DNA from: Candidatus Omnitrophota bacterium
GTDB taxonomy: Bacteria > Omnitrophota > Gorgyraeia > Pluralincolimonadales > Pluralincolimonadaceae
Direction: 5' to 3'
DNA: 40,171 bases
NCBI GenBank assembly: GCA_028716565.1
Contig: JAQUPL010000011.1
Span: 1-40,171 of the forward strand
In this document: positions 8,347 to 16,093 of the stretch, piece by piece
How the letters are laid out: every line of letters starts with the position of its first letter
How positions within the stretch are numbered: the stretch's first letter is position 1
Made by a program: the position numbers and the translations under genes
The notes under the pieces: model-generated
What the model saw: the letters and a program-made list of their open reading frames with translations, nothing else
Databases searched by the model: none
Told to the model about the DNA's origin: nothing

Positions 8347-8598
8347 CTATTTGTGCTTATGCTTGCAGCTTGATGGGCAGCTTGAGGTCGCCTTCTCGCA
8401 AGGGGCCGGCCGGGGCTTCTTCTTGTAATCGGTCTCGTAAAAACCCGAGCCCTTGAATATTACGCCGGCGCCGCCGCTTATGAGCCGCTTGACCTTGCCG
8501 CCGCATTTGGGGCACTTCTCGAGACGCTTGTCGGCCATAGACTGGAAGACCTCAAATATATGTTTGCATTTCTGGCATTCGTAATCGTAAGTGGGCAT
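8347..8598 (-). CDS. FmdB-family zinc ribbon protein
   Basis: A small protein of 83 residues that opens with MPTYDYECQKC, the hallmark of the FmdB regulatory-protein family. Two CxxC pairs (CQKC and CPKC) form a zinc ribbon, followed by VKRLISGG and the typical GSGFYETDY; the tail is basic and cysteine-rich (CEKATSSCPSSC). An upstream in-frame ATG would add four residues, but it touches the ribosome site with no spacing, so the family-typical methionine is chosen. FmdB was first linked to formamidase/amidase regulation, but the general role is unclear. It lies between pyruvate kinase and the dehydrogenase in one operon. Confidence 0.85.
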   Translation of the reverse strand: MPTYDYECQKCKHIFEVFQSMADKRLEKCPKCGGKVKRLISGGAGVIFKGSGFYETDYKKKPRPAPCEKATSSCPSSCKHKHK

Positions 8599-8619
8599 TT
8601 TGCCGCGCATCCTCTCTTT

Positions 8620-9672
8620 TTATTTGCAGGACAGGATGAACCTGCCGTAAAGGTAGCCCTCTGTAAAATCTATTATGCTCTCCATCATCTTGACCGTCTC
8701 GACGGGATGGCGGCCTACCGCCGTCTCTCCGGAAAGCATCACACAGCTTGTGCCGTCAAGGATGGCGTTTGCGACATCGGTAACCTCGGCCCTTGTCGGG
8801 CGCAGGTTCTCAGTCATACTCTCTAGCATCTGGGTAGCCGTTATCGCGAATTTCCCGTCCCTGTTGCACCTTTTTATTATCATTTTTTGTATGATAGGGA
8901 TCTGCTGTATCGGCATCGAGACCCCCATATCTCCGCGCGCGATCATCACGCCGTCGGCAGCCGCAATTATCTCGTCGATATTCCTGATGCCCTCCCTGTT
9001 CTCTATCTTGGCGATTATCTTGCAATCCGGCAGGCGGGGCCTGATGAGTTTCGCTATGTTGAGGATGTCACGCCTGTTCCGCACAAACGACTGCGCGATA
9101 AAATCCACTTTATTGCGTATCCCAAACTCTATGCTCGACTTATCCTTATCGGTGACGCCCGAGAAATGAAGGGACGCGCCGGGCATGTTCACGCCCTTCC
9201 TCTCGCCGATAAGGCCGCCGGCCCATACCTTCGTCTCTATACGGTCCTTATATATCCTTTTTACCTTGAGCGCGATATTGCCGTCATTTATGTAAATGAA
9301 CTCCGCGCCTCTTACGTCTTCCGGCCGGCCCCTGTAATCAAAAGGCAGGACGTTTCGCTCGCCGACTACATCCCTGTTGGTAAGAATGACGGTCTGGTTC
9401 TTTTTTACTTCTATCGGCTTGCCGTCCTTAAGCCGGCCTATCCTTATCCTGTAGCCTTCAAGGTCCTGCAGCACCTGTATCTTCTTCTCCCGTTGCCCGT
9501 TTATCTTTCTTACCAGGCCTATCTTCGCTTTATGCTCTTTGATCGTCGAATGGGAGAAATTCAGGCGGGCGACGTCCATTCCCGCAGCGGCCATCCTTCG
9601 CAGGACCGGTTCGGTCGAGCTCGCGGGCCCCAAAGTACAGATGATCTTTGTCTTGCTGTTTGGTCTTGCCAT
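8620..9672 (-). CDS. pyk: Short pyruvate kinase lacking the C-terminal domain
   Basis: Pyruvate kinase makes pyruvate and ATP from phosphoenolpyruvate and ADP. This protein has 350 residues instead of about 470: the A and B domains are present and the C-terminal regulatory domain is missing. Catalytic marks are visible: TKIICTLGPAS, ARLNFSHS, the catalytic lysine in IIAKIENREGI, the metal-site ARGDMG, and the threonine in ATQMLESM, then RPTRAEVTDVANAILDG and MLSGETA. The usual DTKGPEIR is changed to DLEGYRIR, which may affect nucleotide handling. The reading frame ends naturally, soon after the helix where the A domain closes, and the next gene starts 21 bases later, so this looks like a genuine short form rather than a frameshift. 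It starts three bases after the radical SAM gene. Confidence 0.88.
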   Translation of the reverse strand: MARPNSKTKIICTLGPASSTEPVLRRMAAAGMDVARLNFSHSTIKEHKAKIGLVRKINGQREKKIQVLQDLEGYRIRIGRLKDGKPIEVKKNQTVILTNRDVVGERNVLPFDYRGRPEDVRGAEFIYINDGNIALKVKRIYKDRIETKVWAGGLIGERKGVNMPGASLHFSGVTDKDKSSIEFGIRNKVDFIAQSFVRNRRDILNIAKLIRPRLPDCKIIAKIENREGIRNIDEIIAAADGVMIARGDMGVSMPIQQIPIIQKMIIKRCNRDGKFAITATQMLESMTENLRPTRAEVTDVANAILDGTSCVMLSGETAVGRHPVETVKMMESIIDFTEGYLYGRFILSCK

Positions 9673-9675
9673 ATT

Positions 9676-10674
9676 TTATATCCAGCAGAGTCCGTCTTCG
9701 GCCAGGTAATCGTCCCCGACCGCGTAAGCGAAAGCCCTGCATCCGCGGCATTTAACTATACGGCAGGTACGGCACTTGCCTTTTAATTTGCTCTTATCGG
9801 TCACTTCCTTGAGCACCCTGCTTTCGCTTATTATATCAGCCAGGCTTTTATCGAGGAGGTTGCCGATCTTCATGGCGAACCTGCGGCACGGGAGCAGGTC
9901 CCCGTTGGGCATTATCGCGAAGGCGTCCTCTCCGAGATTGCATTCTGCTCCGAGCAGTTCCGCGTCGCCTTCTTTGAACTTTATCCAGAACGCCTTGCAG
10001 GCGAGCATATCATCCTCGATAGCGTCGACCGCCATATATTCGCATATCTCGCCTACCAGCCTTTTCCAGTCGTCCTTATCTATGACCTCGGATTTAAGGC
10101 CCTTGCTCTGGCCCAGCGGTATGAAGCGCTCTATTATCAGGCCGTCGACCTTGAGGTCCCTGCACAACTGGAAAAGCGCGGGCAGCTCATAGGTGTTCGA
10201 CCGCATCGCCGTAAGCATTATTATGACTTCGAAGGCGCCCTTCTCCTGAAGCAGGTTAATTTTTTCAAGTACGGTTTTGAAAGCGCCTGGCCTGCGTATC
10301 GCGTCGTTAGTCTTTTCAGTCGCCCCGTCGAGGGAGATCTTTATCTGTTTTAATTTCTTTATCCCGTTGAGTTCCGCGACTGTATCCTCGTCTATCAGGC
10401 TCGCGTTCGTTATCACGGCGAGCTCTTCGGTGGTATCGTGTTTGTCGAGATAACGCAGCAGGCTGAAGAAGTCATTCCTAAGAAAAGGTTCCCCGCCGGT
10501 CAGGTTTATCTTCGTCTTCCTGCCGCCTGCGCTCGCAGCAATATTCTCATATATCTTGATGAGGGCTGCCAGCGGGAGGTCGGAGGCCTTCGTGAAATCA
10601 TGCTGGTAACAATGGCGGCACCTGAAATTGCACGCGTCGGTTATGTGCCACTGGAAAAAAAGGTTCTCCCCCAT
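9676..10674 (-). CDS. Radical SAM/SPASM protein, NirJ/AhbD-like
   Basis: This 332-residue enzyme carries the [4Fe-4S]-SAM motif C15-x3-C19-x2-C22 (CNFRCRHC) within HITDACNFRCRHC, and the NLTGGEPFLR segment. The C-terminal SPASM-type cysteines are CNLGEDAF, LPCRRF, CRTCRIVKCRGCRAFAYA and a final LAEDGLCW. The GCRA-AYA-GD-LAED pattern is shared with NirJ/AhbC/AhbD heme-pathway enzymes and with peptide-modifying SPASM proteins. No other heme-pathway gene and no obvious short peptide substrate gene lie beside it, so the substrate is unknown. It is in the middle of a tight operon, one base after the ferritin-like gene. Confidence 0.82.
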   Translation of the reverse strand: MGENLFFQWHITDACNFRCRHCYQHDFTKASDLPLAALIKIYENIAASAGGRKTKINLTGGEPFLRNDFFSLLRYLDKHDTTEELAVITNASLIDEDTVAELNGIKKLKQIKISLDGATEKTNDAIRRPGAFKTVLEKINLLQEKGAFEVIIMLTAMRSNTYELPALFQLCRDLKVDGLIIERFIPLGQSKGLKSEVIDKDDWKRLVGEICEYMAVDAIEDDMLACKAFWIKFKEGDAELLGAECNLGEDAFAIMPNGDLLPCRRFAMKIGNLLDKSLADIISESRVLKEVTDKSKLKGKCRTCRIVKCRGCRAFAYAVGDDYLAEDGLCWI

Positions 10675-10675
10675 C

Positions 10676-11173
10676 TTATGGCCCGTTCCTCCTGGTTTTC
10701 AGGATCTCTATGAGCGACTCGAGATGCTTCTCCTCTTCTTTTATTATATCCTCAAAAGCCTTTTTTGCCGTGGCGTCGGATGTCTTGCCGAGGCAGGCCT
10801 TAAAGAAACCGACAGAGCGCTTTTCGAAAAGTATGCCCAGGTCTATCGCCTTATTCTCGTCTTTAATTATTGAGGCCAGGTCGACCGACTCGCCGAAAGG
10901 TCCGAAGACCTTCGTATCTATCTCGTCGACTATGCTGTTCTCGTCGAAAGGCCCGGAGATCTCTTCGACCTTTTGGTTGAAAAATTTCAGGTGCTTCCTC
11001 TCCTCGGTAAGGAGCGAATAGACCGCCTTTTCGGTATCCACGTCATCCACAGATGACAGGAAAATACTGTAAAAATTTATCCCCTCGGCCTCGAGCCTGC
11101 GCGCGATCTTATACGCCTCCAACGGCTTGAAGTCCGATATGATTATCTCGTCGCCTTTATACTCTATCTTCAT
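10676..11173 (-). CDS. Ferritin-like/rubrerythrin-like diiron protein
   Basis: This 165-residue protein has a four-helix-bundle pattern with carboxylate-histidine pairs typical of diiron ferritin-like proteins: EAEGINFY, then LTEERKHLKFF, then FEKRSVGFF and IIKEEEKHLESL. There is no rubredoxin-type cysteine pair, so it is rubrerythrin without the rubredoxin domain, or a related family. An N-terminal 15-residue beta-like segment (MKIEYKGDEIIIS) is additional. It may handle peroxide or iron, or supply electrons or metal for the radical SAM partner encoded one base downstream. Its own start follows the yjbQ stop by one base. Confidence 0.75.
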   Translation of the reverse strand: MKIEYKGDEIIISDFKPLEAYKIARRLEAEGINFYSIFLSSVDDVDTEKAVYSLLTEERKHLKFFNQKVEEISGPFDENSIVDEIDTKVFGPFGESVDLASIIKDENKAIDLGILFEKRSVGFFKACLGKTSDATAKKAFEDIIKEEEKHLESLIEILKTRRNGP

Positions 11174-11174
11174 A

Positions 11175-11591
11175 TTATTCCCCTATTATCTTGACCAGGA
11201 CCCTCTTGCGCCTCTGTCCGTCGAACTCGCCGTAGAATATCCGTTCCCACGGCCCGAAATCGAGCTTTCCCTTCGTCACGGCTACGACTACTTCCCGGCC
11301 CATTATGGTCCTTTTGAGGTGTGCGTCGCCGTTATCCTCTCCTGTGCGGTTATGCCTGTATCTCTCGACGCCGTAAGGCGCCAGCTTCTCTACCCAGTCC
11401 AGGAAATCCCGGTGCAACCCGTCCTCGTCGTCGTTAATGAAGACACTTGCAGTGATGTGCATGGCATTTACCAGGCAGAACCCTTCCTTTATGCCGCTCT
11501 TATCGAGCGCCTTCTCGACCTGGGCGGTGATATTTACGATCTCGTACCTCTTTTCGGTATTGAATACGAGATACTCGGTATAGGCTTTCAT
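11175..11591 (-). CDS. yjbQ: YjbQ/UPF0047 family protein
   Basis: This 138-residue protein matches the YjbQ family in length and in motifs: [11 protein letters not shown], the histidine-bearing [16 protein letters not shown], the [12 protein letters not shown] segment and [13 protein letters not shown] near the end. E. coli YjbQ has weak thiamine phosphate synthase activity, and the fold has a putative metal site of histidines and glutamate, but its physiological role is unclear. It is the first gene of a six-gene operon. There is no ribosome site; instead a perfect -10 element ends nine bases before ATG, so the mRNA is probably leaderless. Confidence 0.88.
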   Translation of the reverse strand: MKAYTEYLVFNTEKRYEIVNITAQVEKALDKSGIKEGFCLVNAMHITASVFINDDEDGLHRDFLDWVEKLAPYGVERYRHNRTGEDNGDAHLKRTIMGREVVVAVTKGKLDFGPWERIFYGEFDGQRRKRVLVKIIGE

Positions 11592-11600
11592 AATTTATCA

Positions 11601-11629
11601 ATTATAACAAGAATCATAAGGTATATCAA
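11601..11629 (-). promoter_or_regulatory. Promoter of the yjbQ operon, probably leaderless
   Basis: Minus strand: -35 TTGATA (11624-11629), 17-base spacer, perfect -10 TATAAT (11601-11606). The expected transcription start is only two to four bases before the yjbQ ATG at 11591, and no Shine-Dalgarno sequence exists between them. Confidence 0.7.
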
Positions 11630-11696
11630 CGTCAGAAATTTAAGTCTCGCTTGGCCTTATTAATATATTTGATTCTTCTTTTAGGAATGATATCAT

Positions 11697-12284
11697 ATGT
11701 TCATGAGATATATTAAGTTAATTATAGCTGTTGCCGCCGTATTCCTGTCCTACTCTCACGCGATCGCCGGAGAGGACTACCGGCCGAGGAACATACGCAT
11801 TGACGTGGAATACAGGCAGTCCGGTGAGAGCGGCCGGGGTATCGGCGCTGCGCAGTGGCGCACAGGCAAGAACAGCTCTTACTCAAAACAATTCATCGTC
11901 GTCTTGGACGGGTTCTCGGCGAGCATATTTGTCGGGGAAGAAGTTCCCTTTGTGAACTTTTACAGGACATTCCTCTTCGAGCACGGCTATATCGTAGAAG
12001 AAGAGGAAGTGGTGATAAAGGATATCGGGACTAAATTGAAGGTCGAGCCCCGCATAGTCGGGAATAACGCCGTGGAGATAACGCTCACCCCCGAAATAAG
12101 CTTCGTGCGGGACAGGAAGCGCCGGACAATAGATATCAAGACGTTAAGCACGACCGTCATCGCGGCAGACGGCCAATCGATCCCGATCGGAGGGCTCCAG
12201 AAGGACGCGGAGTTCGACAAGTATTTCTTCTCCGCCGCCTCGCAAAGCGATCTCGAAATAATCCTCACCCCGCATATACAATAG
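11697..12284 (+). CDS. Exported stand-alone secretin-domain protein
   Basis: This 195-residue protein has a signal peptide (core IKLIIAVAAVFLSYSHAIAG). The remainder follows the secretin homology domain of type II/III secretion and pilus channels: IFVGEEVPFV, VVIKDIGTKLKVEPRI, AVEITLTPEISFV, LSTTVIAADGQSIPIGGL and the closing LEIILTPHI. True secretins have over 400 residues with N0/N1 domains before this part; here only about 50 residues precede it, and no other secretion gene is nearby. It could be a pilotin-like, regulatory or relic homologue, or assemble with a secretin encoded elsewhere. The ribosome site TAGGA lies ten bases before the chosen ATG. Its last 20 bases overlap the convergent pseudouridine synthase gene. 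Confidence 0.75.
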   Translation: MFMRYIKLIIAVAAVFLSYSHAIAGEDYRPRNIRIDVEYRQSGESGRGIGAAQWRTGKNSSYSKQFIVVLDGFSASIFVGEEVPFVNFYRTFLFEHGYIVEEEEVVIKDIGTKLKVEPRIVGNNAVEITLTPEISFVRDRKRRTIDIKTLSTTVIAADGQSIPIGGLQKDAEFDKYFFSAASQSDLEIILTPHIQ

Positions 12285-12909
12285 GGGCCGCTTCAAGGAA
12301 CTTCGCCATATCTTCCGGCAACGGGGTCGTAAAACCAAGGGGTTTTTTAGTAAACGGATCTTCAAACCCGATCTTGTGGGAATGAAGCGCCGCCCTCCTG
12401 AACTTAAGTTTATAATCCTTGGCGAACGCGAATTTTCTTTCTCCGACCAGCGGATGGCCTATCGACTTAAAATGGATCCTTATCTGGTTGGTCCTGCCCG
12501 TCTCCGGCTCGATCTCTACGACCGAAAAATCCCTTCGCTCCTCGATCACCTTGTATCGCGTCACGGACTTCTTGCCCTCTATCGGGCGGTCGATCGTGCC
12601 CGCCTTCCTGCCGAGCCGTCCGTGGACAAAAGCGATGTATGATTTCTTGACCCTGCGGGCCCTGAACTCCTCCATCATCGCCTGCTGGGCCTTCTTCCCC
12701 TTCGCATATATTATGAGCCCGGAAGTATCCCTGTCAATGCGGTGGCACGGGTGGGCGTTCGCCTCTATACCGCGGGCGTCGAGCTCGCGGTTCAAAAGGC
12801 TCGTGAGGGTATTCGGCTCACCCTTAGGCGTCGGGATCACAAGCATCCCCGGCGGCTTATCTACGGCCATTATATGGTCGTCTTCATAGAGTATCTTGAT
12901 TCCGCTCAT
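12265..12909 (-). CDS. RluA-family pseudouridine synthase
   Basis: This 214-residue enzyme isomerises specific uridines to pseudouridine in rRNA or tRNA. The catalytic motif HRIDRDTSGLIIYAK contains the active aspartate, ILYEDDHIMAVDKPPGMLVIP is the standard entry segment, and GRTNQIRIHF and GHPLVGERKF are the family's later motifs. There is no N-terminal S4 domain, so it resembles the short RluA/TruC type; which position it modifies cannot be told. A perfect -10 TATAAT ends seven bases before ATG and there is no ribosome site, so the mRNA is probably leaderless. It is divergent from the tandem-HD gene and convergent with the secretin-domain gene. Confidence 0.9.
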   Translation of the reverse strand: MSGIKILYEDDHIMAVDKPPGMLVIPTPKGEPNTLTSLLNRELDARGIEANAHPCHRIDRDTSGLIIYAKGKKAQQAMMEEFRARRVKKSYIAFVHGRLGRKAGTIDRPIEGKKSVTRYKVIEERRDFSVVEIEPETGRTNQIRIHFKSIGHPLVGERKFAFAKDYKLKFRRAALHSHKIGFEDPFTKKPLGFTTPLPEDMAKFLEAAPIVYAG

Positions 12910-12916
12910 CGACGTG

Positions 12917-12968
12917 ATTATACATCCGGCAGAGATGAATTGACAACGTAAAATTTATATGATAAGTT
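12917..12968. promoter_or_regulatory. Divergent promoter pair with overlapping -35 elements
   Basis: Leftward (for the pseudouridine synthase): -35 TTGTCA (12941-12946), 18-base spacer, perfect -10 TATAAT (12917-12922). Rightward (for the tandem-HD gene): -35 TTGACA (12940-12945), 17-base spacer, weaker -10 TAAGTT (12963-12968). Both -35 boxes are the two strands of one seven-base TTGACAA, so only one polymerase can probably bind at a time. The leftward set is convincing; the rightward -10 is uncertain. Confidence 0.6.
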
Positions 12969-12980
12969 TATATAAATAGT

Positions 12981-14213
12981 ATGGACATAAATACAACTCG
13001 CACTATCAATGAACTCGTCTCCGCTATCGCTTATGTCCTTGATGTCATGAGCGAAGGCACTAACCTTTACCACTCATGGCGCGTAGGCATATTCGCCTCT
13101 CAATTCGCAAAGGCGACCGTCCCCGACGAAAGAAAGACCATATTTTACGCCTCGCTCCTGCATGACATCGGTTATCTCGCGCTTCCCGAACATATAACGC
13201 ATTATCTTTTCGCGCAGGAAGACCCGACTAAGGACCCGATAATACTCTCCCATCCTATCATCGGCGCGGAACTGACCAGCCAGATACCGAACCTCTCTAC
13301 GATAGCCAAGCTTATCCTGAACCACCATGAACGGTATAACGGCAGGGGTTATCCGCTCGGTAAGCAGCGCAATGAGATCCCTTTGGGCGCGCAGATAATA
13401 CTGCTCTCCGACCAGCTGGATATGCTCATGAGGAACGAATCGGTGCGCGGCATAAAAGCGATAGAGAAAGAGATCTCCTCATGGTCGAATGAGCGCGTTT
13501 CGGCCGAGCTCGTCGAAACGGCCATAAGGGTCCTCAGGGACGAAGGGCTTATCGAGGAAGTATCGGCCAAGGAAAAGATACCGGCTGTATTTAACAGGGT
13601 AAGGGAAGAGACCGGCCCCGTGGATATACCCGGAAGCGTCGACGCGGTAGGTATCGCCTGCGAGGTCTTCTCGCAACTTATAGACACAAAACACCCTTCG
13701 ATGATCGGGCATTCCAAAAGGGTCTCGGTCTATTCGATGCTCATTTCGCTCGCGATGAACCTCTCCCACGACGAGATAACCAAGACAAAATGGGCCGCCT
13801 TGCTCCATGACGTCGGGAAACTGGGCATCGCAAAAAGCCTCATAAGCAAACCCGGGAAGCTCACGCCCCAGGAATTCGCGACGATGAAGATACACGCCGT
13901 ATTTACGCGTGAGCTGCTCGAGACGATCACAGACTTTAAGGATATAGCGCTGATAGCCAGCTCCGACCACGAACGCTATGACGGGAAGGGTTATCCGATG
14001 GGGATTAAGGGCGACCAGATACCTTTAGGAACAAGGATAATCTCGGTCGCCGACGCTTTCGACGCGATGACATCGACAAGGACTTACCGAAAGGCCCTGG
14101 GCAAGGACTCCGCGTGCGACGAGATCGAAAAATGCGCCGGGACACAGTTCGACCCGGCCGTGGTCAAGGAAGCTATCCCGGTCCTGCGCAACCTCTCTAT
14201 TTCCCTAATGTAG
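12981..14213 (+). CDS. Tandem HD/HD-GYP domain protein
   Basis: This 410-residue protein has two complete HD-type phosphohydrolase domains in a row. The first (about 1-170) has LLHDIGYLALPE, ILSHPIIGAEL and NHHERYNGRGYP. The second (about 225-400) has LLHDVGKLGIAK, SDHERYDGKGYP and DAFDAMTSTRTYRKAL. HD-GYP domains hydrolyse cyclic di-GMP. Here each copy deviates: the first has HDIGY instead of HDIGK and N for D in the ERYDG position, the second has DHE where HHE is usual. One copy may be catalytic and the other regulatory. No sensor or receiver domain is present. The short upstream region has no ribosome site, so translation may start from a very short leader. It is divergent from the pseudouridine synthase gene. 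Confidence 0.85.
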   Translation: MDINTTRTINELVSAIAYVLDVMSEGTNLYHSWRVGIFASQFAKATVPDERKTIFYASLLHDIGYLALPEHITHYLFAQEDPTKDPIILSHPIIGAELTSQIPNLSTIAKLILNHHERYNGRGYPLGKQRNEIPLGAQIILLSDQLDMLMRNESVRGIKAIEKEISSWSNERVSAELVETAIRVLRDEGLIEEVSAKEKIPAVFNRVREETGPVDIPGSVDAVGIACEVFSQLIDTKHPSMIGHSKRVSVYSMLISLAMNLSHDEITKTKWAALLHDVGKLGIAKSLISKPGKLTPQEFATMKIHAVFTRELLETITDFKDIALIASSDHERYDGKGYPMGIKGDQIPLGTRIISVADAFDAMTSTRTYRKALGKDSACDEIEKCAGTQFDPAVVKEAIPVLRNLSISLM

Positions 14214-14229
14214 GAAATAACACGCCGCT

Positions 14230-14808
14230 TCAGGCAAAAAGATCAATATCTATTTTTTTAAGCATCTTCGCGAGCTTCGCTAACGGCAGGCCGATGACAT
14301 TGTTAAAGCAGCCTTCTATCCTGTTGATGAATACGCTTCCCAGCCCCTGTATATCGAAACTCCCCGCCTTGTCGAGCGGCGAGACCTTCCTGAAATAATT
14401 CCTTATCTGCCTGTCGCTCAAGCGGTACATGTAGATCTTCGTCTTCTCATAATCGGTAAGAACTTTTTTATTATCGATATCTATGACCGCCATCCCGGTA
14501 TAGACCCATTGGGGCCTGCGCGAGATGAGTTTTAACGTCCTGAACGCGTCGCCGAGGTTCTTCGGCTTGCCGATTATCTTCTTGCCGGAGAGGACGACCG
14601 TATCGGCGGCGATGACGATGCCGGAGCGGTATCTTTTCGCGACATCCTTCGCTTTTTTAAGCGCGTTATCCATGACCAGGTCAGCGCAGCCGCTTTTAAG
14701 CCTCATATCCTCTTTTACATCTGACCTGGCGGAAACGAATCGCAGGCCTATCTGCCTCAGGAGCTTCTGCCTCTGTTTCGATTGCGACGCGAGTATTATA
14801 TTACGCAC
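14230..14808 (-). CDS. maf: Maf-family nucleoside triphosphate pyrophosphatase
   Basis: This protein hydrolyses non-canonical or specific nucleoside triphosphates to monophosphates, a house-cleaning function. Family motifs are NIILASQSKQRQKLLRQIGL at the start, VIAADTVV, and the DKAGSFDIQGLGSVFI and EGCFNNVIGLPL segments. I chose the GTG at 14808 (192 residues), because Maf proteins start a few residues before LAS and this start overlaps the stop region of the upstream gene by only eight bases. A longer frame from 14859 would add 17 basic residues not usual in the family. It is the last gene of the nine-gene Rrf2 operon and is convergent with the tandem-HD gene. Confidence 0.88.
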   Translation of the reverse strand: MRNIILASQSKQRQKLLRQIGLRFVSARSDVKEDMRLKSGCADLVMDNALKKAKDVAKRYRSGIVIAADTVVLSGKKIIGKPKNLGDAFRTLKLISRRPQWVYTGMAVIDIDNKKVLTDYEKTKIYMYRLSDRQIRNYFRKVSPLDKAGSFDIQGLGSVFINRIEGCFNNVIGLPLAKLAKMLKKIDIDLFA

Positions 14809-16093
14809 TTGTCCCGCCCTTTCCGGAAAGTTCGGGATTCGCCGCGCTCTCCCCTGCAAGATATCCCGTAGAGAATGCCTGCTGAAGGTTATAACCGCCG
14901 CTCGGCGCGGTCGCGTCTATTATCTCGCCGGCAAAATATAAGCCGGGAATGATCCTCGACTCCATCGTGCGCGGGTTGATGTCCTTGACCGGGATGCCGC
15001 CGCACGTGACCATAGCCTCCTCGAGCGGCAAGGCGCCTACAACCGTCATCCTGAAATCCTTGAGCAGCGCCGTTATCCCTTCCCTCTCTCCCTTGGCAAG
15101 CTGGTTTATCCTCTTTGCCGGGTCAAGATTAAGCGCCGAAGCGAATACCGGGATCATCTTCAGCGGCAGCATATCTTTAAGAAGCGTCTTTATGTTTATG
15201 CTCCCATGTTCTTCTACATCGCGCAGCATCCTGTTATCGAGCTGCTCTTTGGTGAGCCCGGGTTTCAGGTCAATAGATAGCGCGACTTCTTTTTTATCCC
15301 CGAGAAGGTCGACGACCTGCGAGCTTAAGTCGAGGACCAAGGGCCCGGAGACCCCGAAATGCGTGAAGAGCATCTCGCCCACTTCCGAGTTTATTTTTTT
15401 CCCGCCGCATTCGAAGACGATGCGCACATTCTTGAGCGTCAGGCCCTGCATCTCCGTCACCCAGCCCTCTTTGGTCTTTAACGGTACGAGCCCGGGTCTT
15501 AAAGGGTTAAAGGTATGGCCGAGCAATTTCGCGAAATGGAAACCGTCGCCGGTGGAGCCGGTCGCCTTATAGGATGCCCCGCCTGTCGCGAGGATGAGCC
15601 GGCTGGTCCATATCTCTGTCCTGCCTTCGAACTTCAAATGGAATATCCCGCCCTCTTCCCTTATCCCCATCACGCGCGAGCCGGTAAGGACGTGGACGCC
15701 GGTCTCGGCAAGCGCCTTCTCGAGCGCCCGGACCACAGATATCGACTTGTCGTCCGACGGAAATACCCTTCCCTGCCTTTCGGCTTTGGCTGAGAGACCG
15801 TATTCTTTAAAGAAATCAATAAGGTCGTTATTGAAGAATTCATAGAAGGCCGAACGCAGGAACTGCCCTTGCTTGCCGAATTTTTGCATGAATGCTTCCA
15901 TATCGGCGGTGTTGGTCAGGTTGCACCTGCCTTTGCCGGTTATCAGTATCTTCCGGCCTATAGATGCGTTCCTCTCGACCAGGACGACGTTCTTTTTCAG
16001 CTGCGCGGCGCGTATCGCGGCCATGGTCCCGGCCGGGCCGCCTCCGACGACAACGACGTCATAATAATCAACAGCAGCCGCGCGGCCGGTCAT
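14801..16093 (-). CDS. BaiN/HI0933-type FAD-dependent oxidoreductase
   Basis: A flavoprotein of 431 residues from the start chosen here. The FAD-binding VVVVGGGPAGTMAAIRA comes near the N-terminus and is followed by the family signature GRKILITGKGRCNLTN. Later motifs are LILATGGASYKATGSTGDG, VTCGGIPVKDINPRTMES and the terminal GLYFAGEIIDATAPSGGYN. The family is widespread (BaiN, YhiN) but its substrate is generally unknown. The ATG at 16093 overlaps the upstream stop codon as ATGA; a further upstream ATG at 16159 would only add residues overlapping that gene. Confidence 0.9.
   Translation of the reverse strand: MTGRAAAVDYYDVVVVGGGPAGTMAAIRAAQLKKNVVLVERNASIGRKILITGKGRCNLTNTADMEAFMQKFGKQGQFLRSAFYEFFNNDLIDFFKEYGLSAKAERQGRVFPSDDKSISVVRALEKALAETGVHVLTGSRVMGIREEGGIFHLKFEGRTEIWTSRLILATGGASYKATGSTGDGFHFAKLLGHTFNPLRPGLVPLKTKEGWVTEMQGLTLKNVRIVFECGGKKINSEVGEMLFTHFGVSGPLVLDLSSQVVDLLGDKKEVALSIDLKPGLTKEQLDNRMLRDVEEHGSINIKTLLKDMLPLKMIPVFASALNLDPAKRINQLAKGEREGITALLKDFRMTVVGALPLEEAMVTCGGIPVKDINPRTMESRIIPGLYFAGEIIDATAPSGGYNLQQAFSTGYLAGESAANPELSGKGGTSA

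Noticed and set aside
9676-10674. Alternative heme synthesis (Ahb pathway) or a ribosomal-peptide system
   Set aside because: No other Ahb/Nir gene and no short precursor-peptide gene are adjacent; the shared SPASM pattern alone is insufficient.
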